A stretch of 64,000 bases of DNA. Source: Coprinellus micaceus. Taxonomy: Eukaryota; Basidiomycota; Agaricomycetes; Agaricales; Psathyrellaceae. The notes beneath the pieces were generated by a model. It did no database searches, was not told where the DNA came from, and saw only the letters and a program-made list of their open reading frames with translations. The position numbers and the translations under genes were made by a program. The stretch is from NCBI GenBank assembly GCA_951394405.1, contig OX596337.1, positions 2,852,001 to 2,916,000 on the forward strand, read 5' to 3'. This document shows, piece by piece, positions 10,540-22,625 of the stretch (within the stretch, counting starts at the first letter, position 1; each line of letters starts with the position of its first letter).

Positions 10540-13500
10540 ATGGCCGACATCGACACCATCACGCCGACCGACGGTGAAACCGTTGGGATACATTTGACTG
10601 GAGCAGAGCTTACCTGGTTATGGGGGGCGCTGAAAATTTTGGCCCTCGCCCCTCAGCCCACTCAGTGCCAGTCCATCGCTCAGAAGCTTGGGCCGCACCT
10701 ATTCACACAGGTGGGCACCCAAGTCGCGTTCTGAACTCGCCTATATTTGACTATCTGACATATTAACCCAGGGCGCCTTGGACTCACCAGAAGCACACCC
10801 ACAGGGCGCCTCGGTCGTACCGGGAGAACAATCTCAGGGCGTCGACGAACCCCGAAATGGGAAGGCGCAAGTTAGGAAGGCACAGGGAGAGAAGGCGAAG
10901 ACACCGAAGGCACACGCTCAAAAGAAGGGAAAGAAGTCCGATGCGAGAGGCGCCAGAGCCCGTCACTTGAAGGGTGCGTATGGAGGAAAAGGAAAGGTTG
11001 TCCTACAGGGGATAGGTCCCGAAGCACTCGGGGGGAAGCAGCGCACGGGGGAGACTGAGGAACAGGAGGATGAGCTTGAGCTGGTGGAGAGGGCGCGGCG
11101 GGGATTGGGTGGTGGCCAGGGACTGGATCAAGAAGAGGGATCGAATCAAGAAGAGGAGGCAAGCCAAGTAGTGGGATCAAGTCGGGGAGAGGGAGGGCAC
11201 CAAACGGAGGAAGTGAGCCCCTTGGAGAGAGAGGGTCAACTCAAGGAAGCCGGAGAGGAAGCAGGCGAAGTAGATGGCCCTGTCACCCGAGCGCGAAGCA
11301 AACGTTCGAGGCCGCAGGCCGATTACTACCCATCCCCGAAAGAAAAGCGACCCAGGCTAGTGGATGCAGTCAGTGGGGGAAGACCCAAGGCTTCTGGACC
11401 ATACTCGATAGTTCGAAATGGGGAAACTGTCGCTGAGGAACAACCGCTGGAAGAGGCCGCCGAATGCCTCCTCGGGGCGTTGATTGCCGTCGCCCAGGAC
11501 TGCGTGGTGGAGGATGCCCGAGGGTCCACAGTCGTGTCCAGCGTTCACTCTGTGCTGCGATCGATCTCTTCCGCCCCCGGTGCGCAGATTCCCAGTGACC
11601 AGGACCAGGGCTCCAGGTTTCGTTCTGTTCTAAATCGTGTTCAAGCCGCAGAACGGTCTGAAGCAGTAGCAGAGCTCGCATATTGGGTGAACGTAATCCA
11701 ATTTGCCTTCGAATTTGACCAGTGAGCGGGCCCAGGGATTCATTGCTCCGTCTCGAGTTGACCGAGAGTTCCCGCAGTGAACAACGCGCCAGACCTGGAG
11801 CGTCCAAGACGGCGATATTGACCGAGATTCGTGATCAACACACCACCAAAGTGACGCTGTATGCCTTACGACGGTATTTAGACAACGGGACCAAGGCTTG
11901 CGCTCTTGCTGGTGCTGGTGAGTGTAGACGTTTCGCCGAAGAGGCCGAGTATATTGACAAACATCTCCAGGTTCTATGTATATTGTTGTCCTTCTCGCTT
12001 GTTCTAGAGGCCGAAGAGACATCGCGAATATCACGGGAGAGCAGTTCCTTCGGTTAGCCAGGATGATTGCCCGACCACCATGCGAAGGTATGTTTGAACA
12101 TGGTCTCTTTCCAAGCTCAACGCCAATCAGTCATTTTTCGCAGGCAAGATCGGGAAGATGGTCCGGCAGAGTCTCATTCCGGCCCTCTGTTTCCTTCGTT
12201 CTCGCTACTCCCTAAAGCTTTCGGAATTTTTCCCCGCTTCCTTTCTCTGGAGGTTCGGCTGTCCATCAAGCATCCAATGTGGTGACCTTTTGCGGTGTGA
12301 CGCCCTTTTCGATATGATTTCGTATCAGTGAGTACACATTTCGCTTCTGCCAACGCTTTCTCCTCATGTACCCGCAGTGACTTCACCAAGGAGCGCAATC
12401 AGCTAGCATGGGCGCCTGGCCCAACGCCCATGCCATCGGATCTCGACATCCTTCTCAATGCCGACCCCGAAGATGCTTTCCAGCTTTGGAGGCGGTTATC
12501 TGGGCTGCCCGAAATTGCTAGCTCGACACCCCCCATCCGGACGATTTCCACTGGGTTTGACCCTGAACACCAAGTCAATAGAAATGTGGATTATCAGCAG
12601 GGTGACCAGAAGGATGCCTATCAAAAAACCGTCCAGGAAAGGAGCCTCGCGAAAGACGCCCGAATTTGTCACAACATCGATGAATTCGAACGTGTGGTAC
12701 GGTTCCGCTATCCCATGAAGTCTACATTATGCTGATACAACGCTAGTTGCGACAAAACCTGGCCACTGGCGTCCGACCCGGAATCTCTCCCTATGTTCGG
12801 CTGGATACTGCTCAGCTTAACGGTCAGACACTCCGCATCAACGACAAGAACGAAGAGTGGATTCTCCTTTCCTGGACCGACATGCCAGAGGACATGAGGC
12901 GCACCGTGCTCGACCTTACTGATTCCGCTGTGCCTGGAATACTCCGATTTGTCAACACAAGCGAGGAAGGAATTGACAATCACTTCGAGGCAATTCATAT
13001 TTCGGTCTATAACAGATACGCTCAAAGTGTGAGTCTCTCCTGCGCTCGTTGTAAAATACAGTGAACCTCATTTTCTTGGCAATCAGGCCCAAGAAGGCGC
13101 GCCTATGGATGTCGATGTGGCGTCTCTTCGCAAAGCTGGCAAGAACTATGTCAACAGCTGCAAGAATGTCCCTCGGGGGAGCCAAGAAAGCCAGGAGAGC
13201 CCTCTGGAGCGAGACGCCATTTTGAGCCGTCTGGCTTCTTTCTTCAACTGGGTCTCCGAGAAGGTGCATTCCTCTCCTCTTGAATGTTATACTGCAGAAT
13301 GACCGACTGTCTTGGTCTAGGTCCAAGCGACGCTGCCGGAGGACTGCGAGATCATCTCGGGATTCGTCGACTTCTTGCCAGCAAACCACGCAGTGGGCTG
13401 TTATCCCTTCCCCGGCCTCGTGGTCAATTTCAATGTTGCTACCCGCCTGCACAAGGACAAGAATGATGGAGACTTCTGTGTCTCCGTTGCGTTTTGCGAT

Positions 13501-13713
13501 GGGGAAGGCGGTGAACTTTGCCTGAAAGAGCCAGGAATCGTGTGCCATTCCCGCCCCGGAGATATATTCGCCTTCCGCAGCAGCAGGACTAGCCATTTCA
13601 ACATGGATTACACAGGTAGACGCATTTCTTTTGTCTTTCATACTGAGAAGACAGGTCATTTGTGGGCCGAGGGGAGAAATGGCTGGAGCGGGCATCGTGA
13701 TATGCGGCCGTAG
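10540..13713 (+). CDS. TET/JBP-like 2OG-Fe(II) dioxygenase
   Basis: Nine exons fit a 910-residue protein: 10540-10710, 10772-11721, 11778-11917, 11971-12087, 12144-12327, 12378-12696, 12747-13028, 13087-13263 and 13321-13713. Every proposed intron is GT-AG and the phases add up. Residues 1-57 are a leucine-rich start (MADIDTITPTDG). Residues 60-250 are Gln/Glu/Lys-rich low complexity with a nuclear-type basic patch (RARSKRSRPQ). The C-terminal about 130 residues carry the dioxygenase core: HKD (about H824, D826) as the first iron ligands, GGELCLKEPG, then SHFN (H872) as the third ligand and GRRISFVFHTE whose Arg (about 881) fits 2-oxoglutarate binding. This order and the HTE...W end match the fungal TET/JBP group, which oxidises 5-methylcytosine or thymine in DNA. 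Substrate here is inference. All key residues are present, so it looks active. Confidence 0.75.
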
Positions 13714-15481
13714 ATTATTGCGACATGTACTACTAATTGATATGGAGAGCCGGCGATCACTCCGCTTTTGGTGTTCGAAGCTTCTTGTACTCAACCACAA
13801 CGTTCAACTACAATATTGGTCTCGGGCATCGCCCTGTTTCAAATCGCACACACATACACCTTACAACATCGTTACGACAGACGGCCCCATATTTCACGAG
13901 TCGTGATCACCTGGGGCGATCCATCTGGCATCGGTCGTCCACCCCGGTCCCGCCGCCACTCCCTCTCAGTAGGTTTGTACCAGGTGGAGCTGACGGTCAC
14001 TGACGTCGATGTGAAAGGAGAAATGGGCTAGGAAGAGAATGGTGAGTCAGTCGTATTCCGCATCGCATTGTCCGCAGGCCTTGAAAGTTGCTTTGCCTTC
14101 CAGCAAACCATCTCCGTTCTATACCACCCGAGGCTGAACAACCACCAAAGCTCGACATTGTCTGTTACGACTGGACACTGCAACTAGACATGCCCAACCT
14201 TTGGCCTTGCTTTATACCAACGAGGCTTACTGGCTCTCTTCACCGACTGCACTGCCTTCAACGTGCTACGACTACCCAAACTTTCTATGGCCCCGCCAGT
14301 GAACCCAGAACAACTGCTCATCATCTATGTTGGTCTCTTTGAAGATCAGCAAGCACCAAACCCACCCTTGTCCTCTACCCATTCAGATGTGTAGTGTGTG
14401 GTGCTGACTGTTCGGTTTGCTTCCAGACATGTTCGAGAAGCTGGGTATGACCGCAGGCGGACTTGGAACTGGAAGGAGGGGAGGGGTGTCTATCCAGGGA
14501 CATAATCACAAGTTGTGAAACCTTGAGATGTACCTACCACCGCGCCATCGTTTCTCAACAGCCGCTTCGTCCCCCAATGTCGCTCCGATTGCCAAAGCCA
14601 TCTTTCCGCCGGTCAGCTACAACGCACTATCGACGACATCACCTAACATTGATAACAATCCTGGCGCCTACGACCGCTATGCCACCAAGGATCTTCACCA
14701 CGGGCCTTCCACTTTGAACTCAATCCTTGGACTAGAAAGCGAGTTTGCAGATAGCTGGGCAGAGTAGTGGAGGAATGGGCAAACAGCAAGGCGAGTGAGG
14801 TGGGGCCTCGACGAACGAGCCTCTTCCACCAACCATCTCTCCCAATCCTACAAGTACGGGTTATGCTCTGATTGTCCCTATCCATGTCACTGACTTATAG
14901 GATGCTACAGTTGACTGCGACCAAGAGCCATGACGGCGAAGCGTCCGCTCACTAATCGATAGAAAGGCGCTCCTCCCTCCTTGTGTAGAGCCAATCTCGT
15001 ATGCTACGCCCCTTCGCGATTATTCAGACACACTGTCACCTGTAGGCATTCGTATTCTCCTTCAAGTTCATCCTGCAATAGCAAAGGAATTATCAAGAAG
15101 TCGGTGTTAAAGGGTCTCGTCGCAGCTGTGGCGCTACGCGTCGCGTGGCTTGGAGTTTCCGGGGGACGGGGAAGCTTCTCAGAACCGATGATGTGTGTTT
15201 GGGGTATCAAACTCAAAATCCGACTGCAAGGATCGACATATTCCTCCCCAGTCGTGCTGTTAAGGTCGTAAGTTGAGCTTTTACTGGCGCCCTGCACCAC
15301 GGTGAGGCTTGAGTTGTGACCTGGGAGCGGGGGCTATCACGGTGAGTGTGCACAATCTTCTTGGCAGCGGTTTTCCCTCACCCACACCCTTGTTAGGCAT
15401 TACCCGCTCTCCGCTGTCCAAGAAAGTTGTCGTCAGAAGCTTCTCTACACTGACTCGGTTTCCTTAGGCGGCAACCACCTC
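13714..15481. other. region without supported gene
   Basis: Short frames on both strands, none with a motif or a good splice chain. It includes the 3' region of the dioxygenase gene and the 5' region of the gene starting at 15482. Confidence 0.35.
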
Positions 15482-18400
15482 ATGGCTCGGGCAGACCAAA
15501 TTCAACACCGTTCCATGCCTTCTGCCGAAAGGTTACCGCGAAAAGATTCTCAGTCGCCTTCACTTTCTCTAACCCCAGCTCTTCACTCTCCACCACCACC
15601 ATCTCAGGTGCGGTTCGAGTCTTCCAATGTCGGACAGGTGAGCCGTTCTGTTGCTGAGGATTGACATGAAGGTGTGCTGAAAGGATCGATTAGCATGCCT
15701 CGTCCCCCTCCTCCCCAGGGTGGGCAGAACGCCGGGGAATGGGGAGGTGATAACCTGGATTACAGTGCATTAGACCAGGTGTTCGACCTCCCACTCCCCG
15801 TACCTGCGGCTCGGCACACCCTGCCCGAGTTTACTTTGCCTGACCAGTGGTCGTTTAAGTTTTCTGTGATGGACCTCCCAGTGCCCACGGATATCCCCAA
15901 ACCCGCATTTGATGCTGCCCATGTAATACACCTGTCCCCTTCCCTGCTCTTCCCCCATCTCCGCCAACGCTGACATGGATCCCTCCAGATTCTCCTCAAC
16001 CGTAAAACACCGCCCACCGCTGCTGTGCCCGGCAAGAAACCAAATTCTCGAGCAGTGAGAATTTCACGATAACGATACGCATCACTGAAGCTGAACACCG
16101 CTGTCCCATTTCAGGTACCTAGAGCCGACCCTCAATTGGTCCCCACCAACGACAATGGCGAACCGGTAGGTCTATCTCCGTCTTTTAGAGCCACATATGT
16201 TGAACGTTTTGCAGGTGCCGCCACTTCAGCCCGTCCACTTAACGGTTCAGAGCGGGTCTCAACAGTTAGGCTCCATACCCTTGCCTGGAACTCACTCTAC
16301 CAACGTCGTAATTAATCTACCACAGCCGGCTGCCGCTCCAGCCAAGTCCATCGATGACATGCTTGGAGCAAAGGAGGTGGGTGAACTACGCAGGCTGTGG
16401 AAGGTCTACCACACCGAGTGCACCGCTCGTTACCGCAGAGCTATGGCAAGGGCTCACAAAAATAAAATGTGGACTCAGGAACTCGACGACGCAGCCGCAG
16501 CCGCCTATAGGACCGGCCAATTTCTGAACACTCAATTCACCTTCGACCTCCTTCACACGGCGCTTGTATATTCCACGCTTCTTTCTGCCAACCCCTTGAG
16601 GGGCCGAGTCACCCTCGACCGCGATTTCGAGAGCTACAACTCCTCCAAGCAAATCGTTGAGATCGTCTCCCAGCAAGCGCAAATCAAAGAGGATTACATA
16701 GTCAAGCTGTTCGCACAAACCAAATTTTCTTGGGAGAAGGGTGCGTTCACCGCTTCTGACGGACCATCTCACGGGCTGAATCCCTCGATTCTATAGTCGA
16801 GGATGAGGATCTGGCCTCGTTCTACCACACTATTCTGCAGCCCAGTACTGCCGAGGTCTGCCGTTCCCCTTCGCATGCGTTTGAAGTCGAATAGCTGACT
16901 GTCTGACTTCATAGGCGATTAGCAAGTACACGAAGCAGGTTGAGAGATTGATGGGCTATTGCCGGACATTGGTGACAACAGACCTTACAATTGCCCCTCA
17001 TATCGCCCTCTGCTTCCCAACACCAGGACCAACAATCACCGCGGCGAAGGATAGCGCCTCTTTCATGTCCCTACTCCATTCGGTGGACAGAAAGGGAGTC
17101 CAGGAATCGCGCCATGCTAACCCGACTCTGGCCGACATTGGGCATGGCGAGGTGAGCATGCTGGTACTGCTTCCTACTTCGCTTCCACGCACTAACCGAG
17201 GGGACTCTCAGTGCAGCACCCATATCGCCTCTTCCCGTCTCAAGAACATGGCTGAGATGGGGGATGAGTCTCCATTTAGTCTGATCCACCTCGGTCATTC
17301 CCTCATTACGAGGCTGGGCACTTACGTTGTCAATGATACAGCAACTCTGTGCCCTTGGGCCTTGAAACGATTGTTGAAGGAGGAGAACCCATTGGTCGAG
17401 AAGCCCAGGACAGGCTCTTTCACGCCATTGATCGCCATCGCCACCGCAGTTGTAAGTCGCAGTTCTCCTTGGTGATTCGCGTCTTGCTGAGCATTTCCAA
17501 GGTCTGCGCAACAATGGTGGATATCAAGAGCTACATTCTAGAAGCTAATCGACTCAAACAGAGCGGCCAACAGCCTGAACCCGGCCCAAAAGCAATGACC
17601 GACAGGGAGTGGAACGTTTTTTCGTCCAATCTATTGCCGGCACTCCAATATCTTGAGTGGCTGAAGAGTGGGGGTATCATCGGGCAGGAGGAGTCGCAGA
17701 GCTCTGGCTCTGTCGTGCCTGACAAGTCTCTCCAAAGGAACTTCGCCCATCTCGATGGACTTAGTTTTGTCAGAGGGGTCGAAGCATTGGCCTGCGTCGC
17801 GGATGAAAGTGAGGTAATTGAAGATTTTGCGGGCATCCTGACGCCAGAGGCTGTCGGCAAACTCCCTCATCTCTCGAGTCAGGCCTGGAAAGGGAGTATA
17901 GACTATTATTATGGCTCAAAAGGCAAAGATCGCCGTGTTCATGGTATGTGCTTATGAACCCATGCTTTCTGCCAAGCTGACGCGGTGTTGCAGCGCACCT
18001 ACCTTCTTTCCTAGATGCAACAAACACTCGCGTTGAAAGTAAGATTTATCTATGTTCATAATCATTATTTTCAGTGCTGATGTAGAAGCAGAAATGCGCT
18101 CGAATTCAAAGCAGGCGTCTAAATCAGCTGCGCCTCCGCAAAATGTGCCCGCACCCGGCCAAGCGGGACCATCTAGAACTCAGCTGCCTGCGAGTGAAAG
18201 TAAGTTAGCGAGAAGCTCTTCCCCGTAAATGAATGCTAATTCGATTTGTCTGGTTCAGGCGGCGTCAAACCATTGGTGCAGCATCCTCCCTCTGCCCTGG
18301 GAGGTGCCCCTCCTGTTCGACGTAAGTTGGGTGTGCTTGGCTCCAAACTCTTCATCTAACTGATATCAGATGAAGCTGCGCCTCCTCCAGCGCAAGCGAC

Positions 18401-19150
18401 GGCGCCACCACAGACGCACCCACATCATCAATGTGAGCCAGCCCGTTTCATTGCGTTATAAAGAGATCCTGAATTCGACCGGCCCCATTCAGTCAATGCT
18501 CCACCACCGATGCAGGCGCGCCCTGCTCCCCCGATAAAGAGAGTACCCGGGGCTCGATGTAAGTTGGTTGTGCTCACCTCTTAACCGGCCTAACACGCAT
18601 GTTAGTTGAAACCCCTCCAACGTTCGTCGTGCCACAGACATCGATGCACCTACAACAACCCCACGGTGAATGTAAGCCAACTGTGTTTTATTTCCTCGGA
18701 ACAAGCGCCCATTCCGGTTCGTTTTCATTTAGACGAAAATGCACCACCTATGCAGCCACAGCCCCTTCTTGGCGACATGCCTTATGGATGTAAGTTGACT
18801 GTCCTCAGCTCTGAATACTTGTCTGACATGTATTTCAGTTCACCCTGCTCCGCCGATGCACATGGTAGCGCCCCACCTTGCCCAAGGAGCCAATTCCAGT
18901 TTGATGGCTTCCTGGGACGTCAGAAGTGAGCTTGCACACTACGCCCACGTCTGTTTTCTAATGTCTATTGCTTTGTTCAGCGGGTTCTACCTCTAGCCGC
19001 CACCAGATGGATGCTATAAACGCTCCAGGTATGTTCCTGCAGGGGAGCTCCGCGGACGGCGGGCCTGGTCCTGGGACAGCCGAGCACTACGTGACCAATA
19101 AACGAAGGCGAGGCGACACAGGCTATTGGAGCTCTCAATATCCTCAGTAA
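15482..19150 (+). CDS. lineage-specific multi-exon protein with Pro-rich mini-exon tail
   Basis: Proposed start ATG at 15482 (MARADQIQHRSMPSAER), stop at 19150. The N-terminal third is Pro/Ser-rich. The middle (about 16330-17940) is a long, mostly helical region without a known signature, beginning SIDDMLGAKEVGELRRLWK and including SFTPLIAIATAV. The 3' third is a run of short exons whose lengths are all multiples of three and which are all joined by phase-1 introns: 18086-18199, 18259-18321, 18370-18432, 18493-18558, 18606-18671, 18733-18789 and 18839-18925. They encode related Pro-rich units such as APPPMQARPAPP. The last exon ends with a basic patch (TNKRRRGD) that could be a nuclear signal. 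The first intron (15638 to about 15718) is the least certain. No family recognised. Confidence 0.5.
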
Positions 19151-19324
19151 GGACAGTCGCTTATATTTCTATCATGTATCTATCACGCCGGACTGCTGAT
19201 CTTGCAATGCACATACCCTTCCCGCTCAGGTTGTACGAAGTATTCAATCAAGGTTGGTGCGCTTCGGCTAGAGTCAGTGCCAGTACACTTTGACAAGAGT
19301 CAAAGCGTTGGAGTGCTTCCCCAG

Positions 19325-19475
19325 TCGAAGTATGAGCTTCCTCTGAGAACCCTGACCTTCCCGAAGCGAGTCCTGGCCACCGACAGAAGCACCGAGTCAA
19401 ACCATGAGCTTCCTTTGAGAAGCCCAGCCTACCTGAAGGCGTCCTGGCTACTGGCAGAAGCGCGTTGTGACTGGC
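19325..19475 (+). repeat. two-copy direct repeat of about 73 bases
   Basis: The first copy begins TATGAGCTTCCTCTGAGAA at about 19330 and the second ATGAGCTTCCTTTGAGAAG at about 19404. Both run through a CGAAG/TGAAGGCG-AGTCCTGGC segment to a GACAGAAGC/GGCAGAAGC end. They differ at roughly a fifth of positions. The pair lies upstream of the RMI1-like gene and may be a promoter duplication. Confidence 0.5.
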
Positions 19476-19546
19476 GCCTGTACAGTTTAGTATAAAGCCT
19501 TCACCCTCCACTACGCTACACACAATCCACACTGGCGTCGTCGCAA

Positions 19547-20461
19547 ATGGAGGACGAAGTGTTTGACCATATGAACGAACAGTTTCCGTGCCCTCGATTA
19601 AGTAAGGTTGGTTGTCGTGTTCATGCCCAGTATTTATCCCTCAATGCTTAACCATCTTCGCTCAGACCTGGGTCGCCAAGACCACTGTTAGCATTCGAGA
19701 GAGACCAGGTCCTGCACCCGATGTCTCATGGGGCGCCTTTGTTGAAGAGATCGATAACGCGGCGCTGTCCGCTCCCTTTTCCACTTCTACTGAACCGGGA
19801 ACAGGCCTCTCACCTACTCTTTCCTTGCCCACGATGTGCACCGCCATTAATCGCCCAATCGTTCTGGAACTCGTTCACCTCACTGATATTGGCGCCAGCG
19901 CCTTTTCTCTGGAGAGAGTCCGCGTGAACAGAGACAAGTCCTTCCACCTCCAATTGTACGCGATGGCCGGGGAGGGAGAAATTGCAACCCTGGAGAAGCT
20001 TGCGGAGATTCGAGACAGCCTTCCTCCCTACCCTCGGAAGTGCTTGAAACTTTACCTTTCCGACGGCACCCGCGAGCTAGAGGCTGTTGAGCTAGAGCAG
20101 CTCGACATCCATTTGGGGCGTACTCCAATGGGGACCAAGGTACATTGTCACGTATTCTCTAGCACGCGCTGAACACGGCTAACTTGTCTAGGTTGAACTA
20201 TTCGGATTCCCTGTCATCGAAGGGATTGCATATCTTCGACGCGCCAACGTAAACATCCTTGGTGGGGCAGTCGAGGCAATGGAGCATCCCCACCAGGTCC
20301 GACTCATCTCCGAACTGTACAATAGAATGCAAGCGGAGTTGGTCGTCGCGAAGGTTAGCGTCATTCTTCGCAATTGAACGTTCACTAAAACCAGTCACCA
20401 GGATACGGGCGTTGACCTCCCCAATATGTTCTCTGAATGTGGGGTCAGCGATGAAGCGTGA
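19547..20461 (+). CDS. RMI1: RMI1-like OB-fold protein (RecQ-Top3-Rmi1 complex)
   Basis: Four exons (19547-19606, 19666-20139, 20192-20353, 20402-20461) give 251 residues, all in frame. The family signature is the N-terminal OB-fold: LKLYLSDGTRELEAVELEQL, then TPMGTKVELFGFPVIEGIAYL and VNILGGAVEAM. These match the LQLSDG, P-GTK and VLGG motifs of RMI1. In known systems RMI1 binds the Top3 gate and, with the RecQ/Sgs1 helicase, dissolves double Holliday junctions in the nucleus. This copy is short and ends soon after the OB-fold (FSECGVSDEA), which matches yeast Rmi1 more than the long animal protein. The alternative of stopping inside the last intron would remove 19 residues. The product is likely but divergent. 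Confidence 0.65.
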
Positions 20462-21366
20462 GGCGGTTACTGGCGACGTTGTAGATTACTCATATGCACT
20501 ACGAGCGGCCCATGGATGGGGGCGACCTTCTTGGTACTCGAAGCTGTTAGGGACTCTGCGTAGCCGAAAATAGTATTGGGTTCCAATGACTCTATAAACG
20601 AACTTGGGAATAAGAAGCTCCTCCCAACAGAGATAAATGGGCCGCAGAGAGCAGGCCTTCACTCAACTGCCGTTGCGCTTCCAGTGCAGCTGCCATCCAA
20701 CTCAAAAGCAGAGGTCGACAAACTTGCCTTACTCTAAGTCTAACCAATGCAGTCTGTCTCTGCGCCGCCGGCTATTAACAGGCCGCATGCTGCGAAAGAG
20801 TGTGCCGCCAAGGGCGGTCATTTGGTCAGCTGGGTTCCATTGGTTGCCAGTGATATTGTGGCGTGCTCACGCGCACCCATCGCTTTGTTTACAATAGGGT
20901 TGTGCCAACAATCTCGGGAGAGGATGGAGGACGAAGCAAGTGCCCCGCCGTTACAGGCGTGAATCGGGATTTCAGGCGACCTCGCCACTACCACCCTCCT
21001 TGTTCCCCCCGTCTGTTATCGCAGCCGTCCCATTTCAGGCATATCCCCCACCACTCCGCCAGCCAGTGAGGAAGCCACAGCCGACCCGGAAGACTCAAAT
21101 GTCCTTAAAACAAGGATGGAGGGCCGTCTTCCTTGCCTTTCTGTGTATTCTAGTATTTATCATTCTCAGTGTCCGAGTCCTCGTGCTCCAAAACCTCCTA
21201 ACTTATGCCATATTTTGACACACAATTTCCATATGCGTACTTGGCTTTCAATTGGCGCTTCAACTTCCAACTCCGCACGAAACTCTTGTAATATAATCCT
21301 GCCCTCCTGTCACTGTTATTAGTAATCAACCAGATAGCCCTCCCAGTTCCCCCATAATCGTGCACC
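20462..21366. other. intergenic region without supported gene
   Basis: Short unsupported frames only. A hydrophobic stretch at about 21120-21210 on the plus strand (AVFLAFLCILVFIILSVRVL) looks like a single membrane helix but has no clear start or exon context. Confidence 0.3.
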
Positions 21367-22625
21367 ATGAACCCAGATACCACTTTTCTGATCACTGCTA
21401 AGCAGACAGCCTCCATCCTCGCACAGATCAGCAGCCAGACCACTGGCACCGAGGTTGAAGCCCTTCGTTACTTGGTGCAAGTCGGCGCTGTTCCCTATGC
21501 GCCCACCGCAACTCCTCATAGCTCGAACCAGCGTTCCTCTGGTACAGGCTCGGGAGGCACCTACCTGATTACTTTGCGCCAGGCGTCCTCTATTCTTGCT
21601 GTTGCTGGCACCCTTGCCACCGACATCGAGATGGTTCTTCTTTTGGGCCGAGTTGGTGCTATCGACTATGGGGACACGCGAGGATACCGGCCGCGTTCCC
21701 CAACGGCCCAGACTCCGAATAGGCGTAGCTCAACGCACTCTCGTGTCCCACCCACGGTCGATATACCGTCGGCCGTGACCTCGACCACGGCTTCGTCAAC
21801 TCAAAGCCAAGTCGACGATCTTGCTCAGAAATTCAGCAAGGCCTGCGTTGCATCCTCTTTGCCTTCCAGCTCCCCAGCGCTAGCTCAACAGAGACCCCTA
21901 AATGCCGCCCAGGTCCCTTCCCAAAACACCTGTGCCCCAACACGGACCTCTCGAGTTACTGGCACAAGCGCTCGAAATCCCCCTCCGGGCACTCCAGCCC
22001 CTGGCCCTGGCCCTCAAGCCAGGGCTCCGAGCTCTCCTACCACTACCCCAAAGACTCGAGGCCCCCAGAGCTCTCGCACTCCTGCCCCGAGCTCTCGCAC
22101 CCCTGCCCTGAGCTCCCGCACTCCCGCCCCGAGCTCCCAATTCAATCCAGAGCTTCGCACCCCCGCCCCGGGCTCGCGGGTTGATATGCCGCGTGCTCAA
22201 GCTGGAACCGTTGGCCCACCCTCAGGCCCTCAAACATCCTCCCGAGCCTCTCAAACCTCTGATGCCCCGGCATCTCCATCCCCCGCCCCGCAGCGGGCTT
22301 CAAGTTCGCAGGTTTCCCAAGCTGGACTCACCAACGAAAAATGGTGTACCATCATCCGGGGAAGGAAAGTCGGTGTTGTATATCGATGGTCAGTACCTGT
22401 AATCATTTACCGTCCGACTCGAGGACTAAACTGATCTCTGGTTCCACCATGGGCAGGCTGGTAGCCGCTCCCTTGGTTATAGGATACCCTTGCAACTTGT
22501 ACAAGCTCTACGTCACAAAGGGAGAGGCTATCGAGAGATTCTGGGAGGAATACCCACACAACGTGAGTTCTGCGACTGGCCAGGTGTTAGGTATCGACGG
22601 CCTCGAGTGGATCCAACCAGCCTAA
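21367..22625 (+). CDS. protein with duplicated N-terminal motif and RNase H1 N-terminal (viroplasmin-like) domain
   Basis: Starts MNPDTTFLITAKQTASILAQ at 21367. Two main exons are joined by an intron about 22390-22456, keeping the frame across RW|LVAAPLV. The first about 90 residues hold two copies of a 40-residue motif (FLIT-x-KQTASILA...VGAVPY and YLIT-x-RQASSILA...VGAIDY). The middle is Pro/Ser-rich with repeats of SSRTPAP. The C-terminus, NEKWCTIIRGRKVGVVYRW then LVIGYPCNLYKLYVTKGEA and IERFWEE, matches the small domain at the N-terminus of eukaryotic RNase H1, which binds RNA-DNA hybrids and is also found in caulimovirus inclusion-body protein. There is no RNase H catalytic domain. Function unknown; hybrid or RNA binding is inference. 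A further intron after 22562 is possible but would change only the last residues. Confidence 0.6.
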
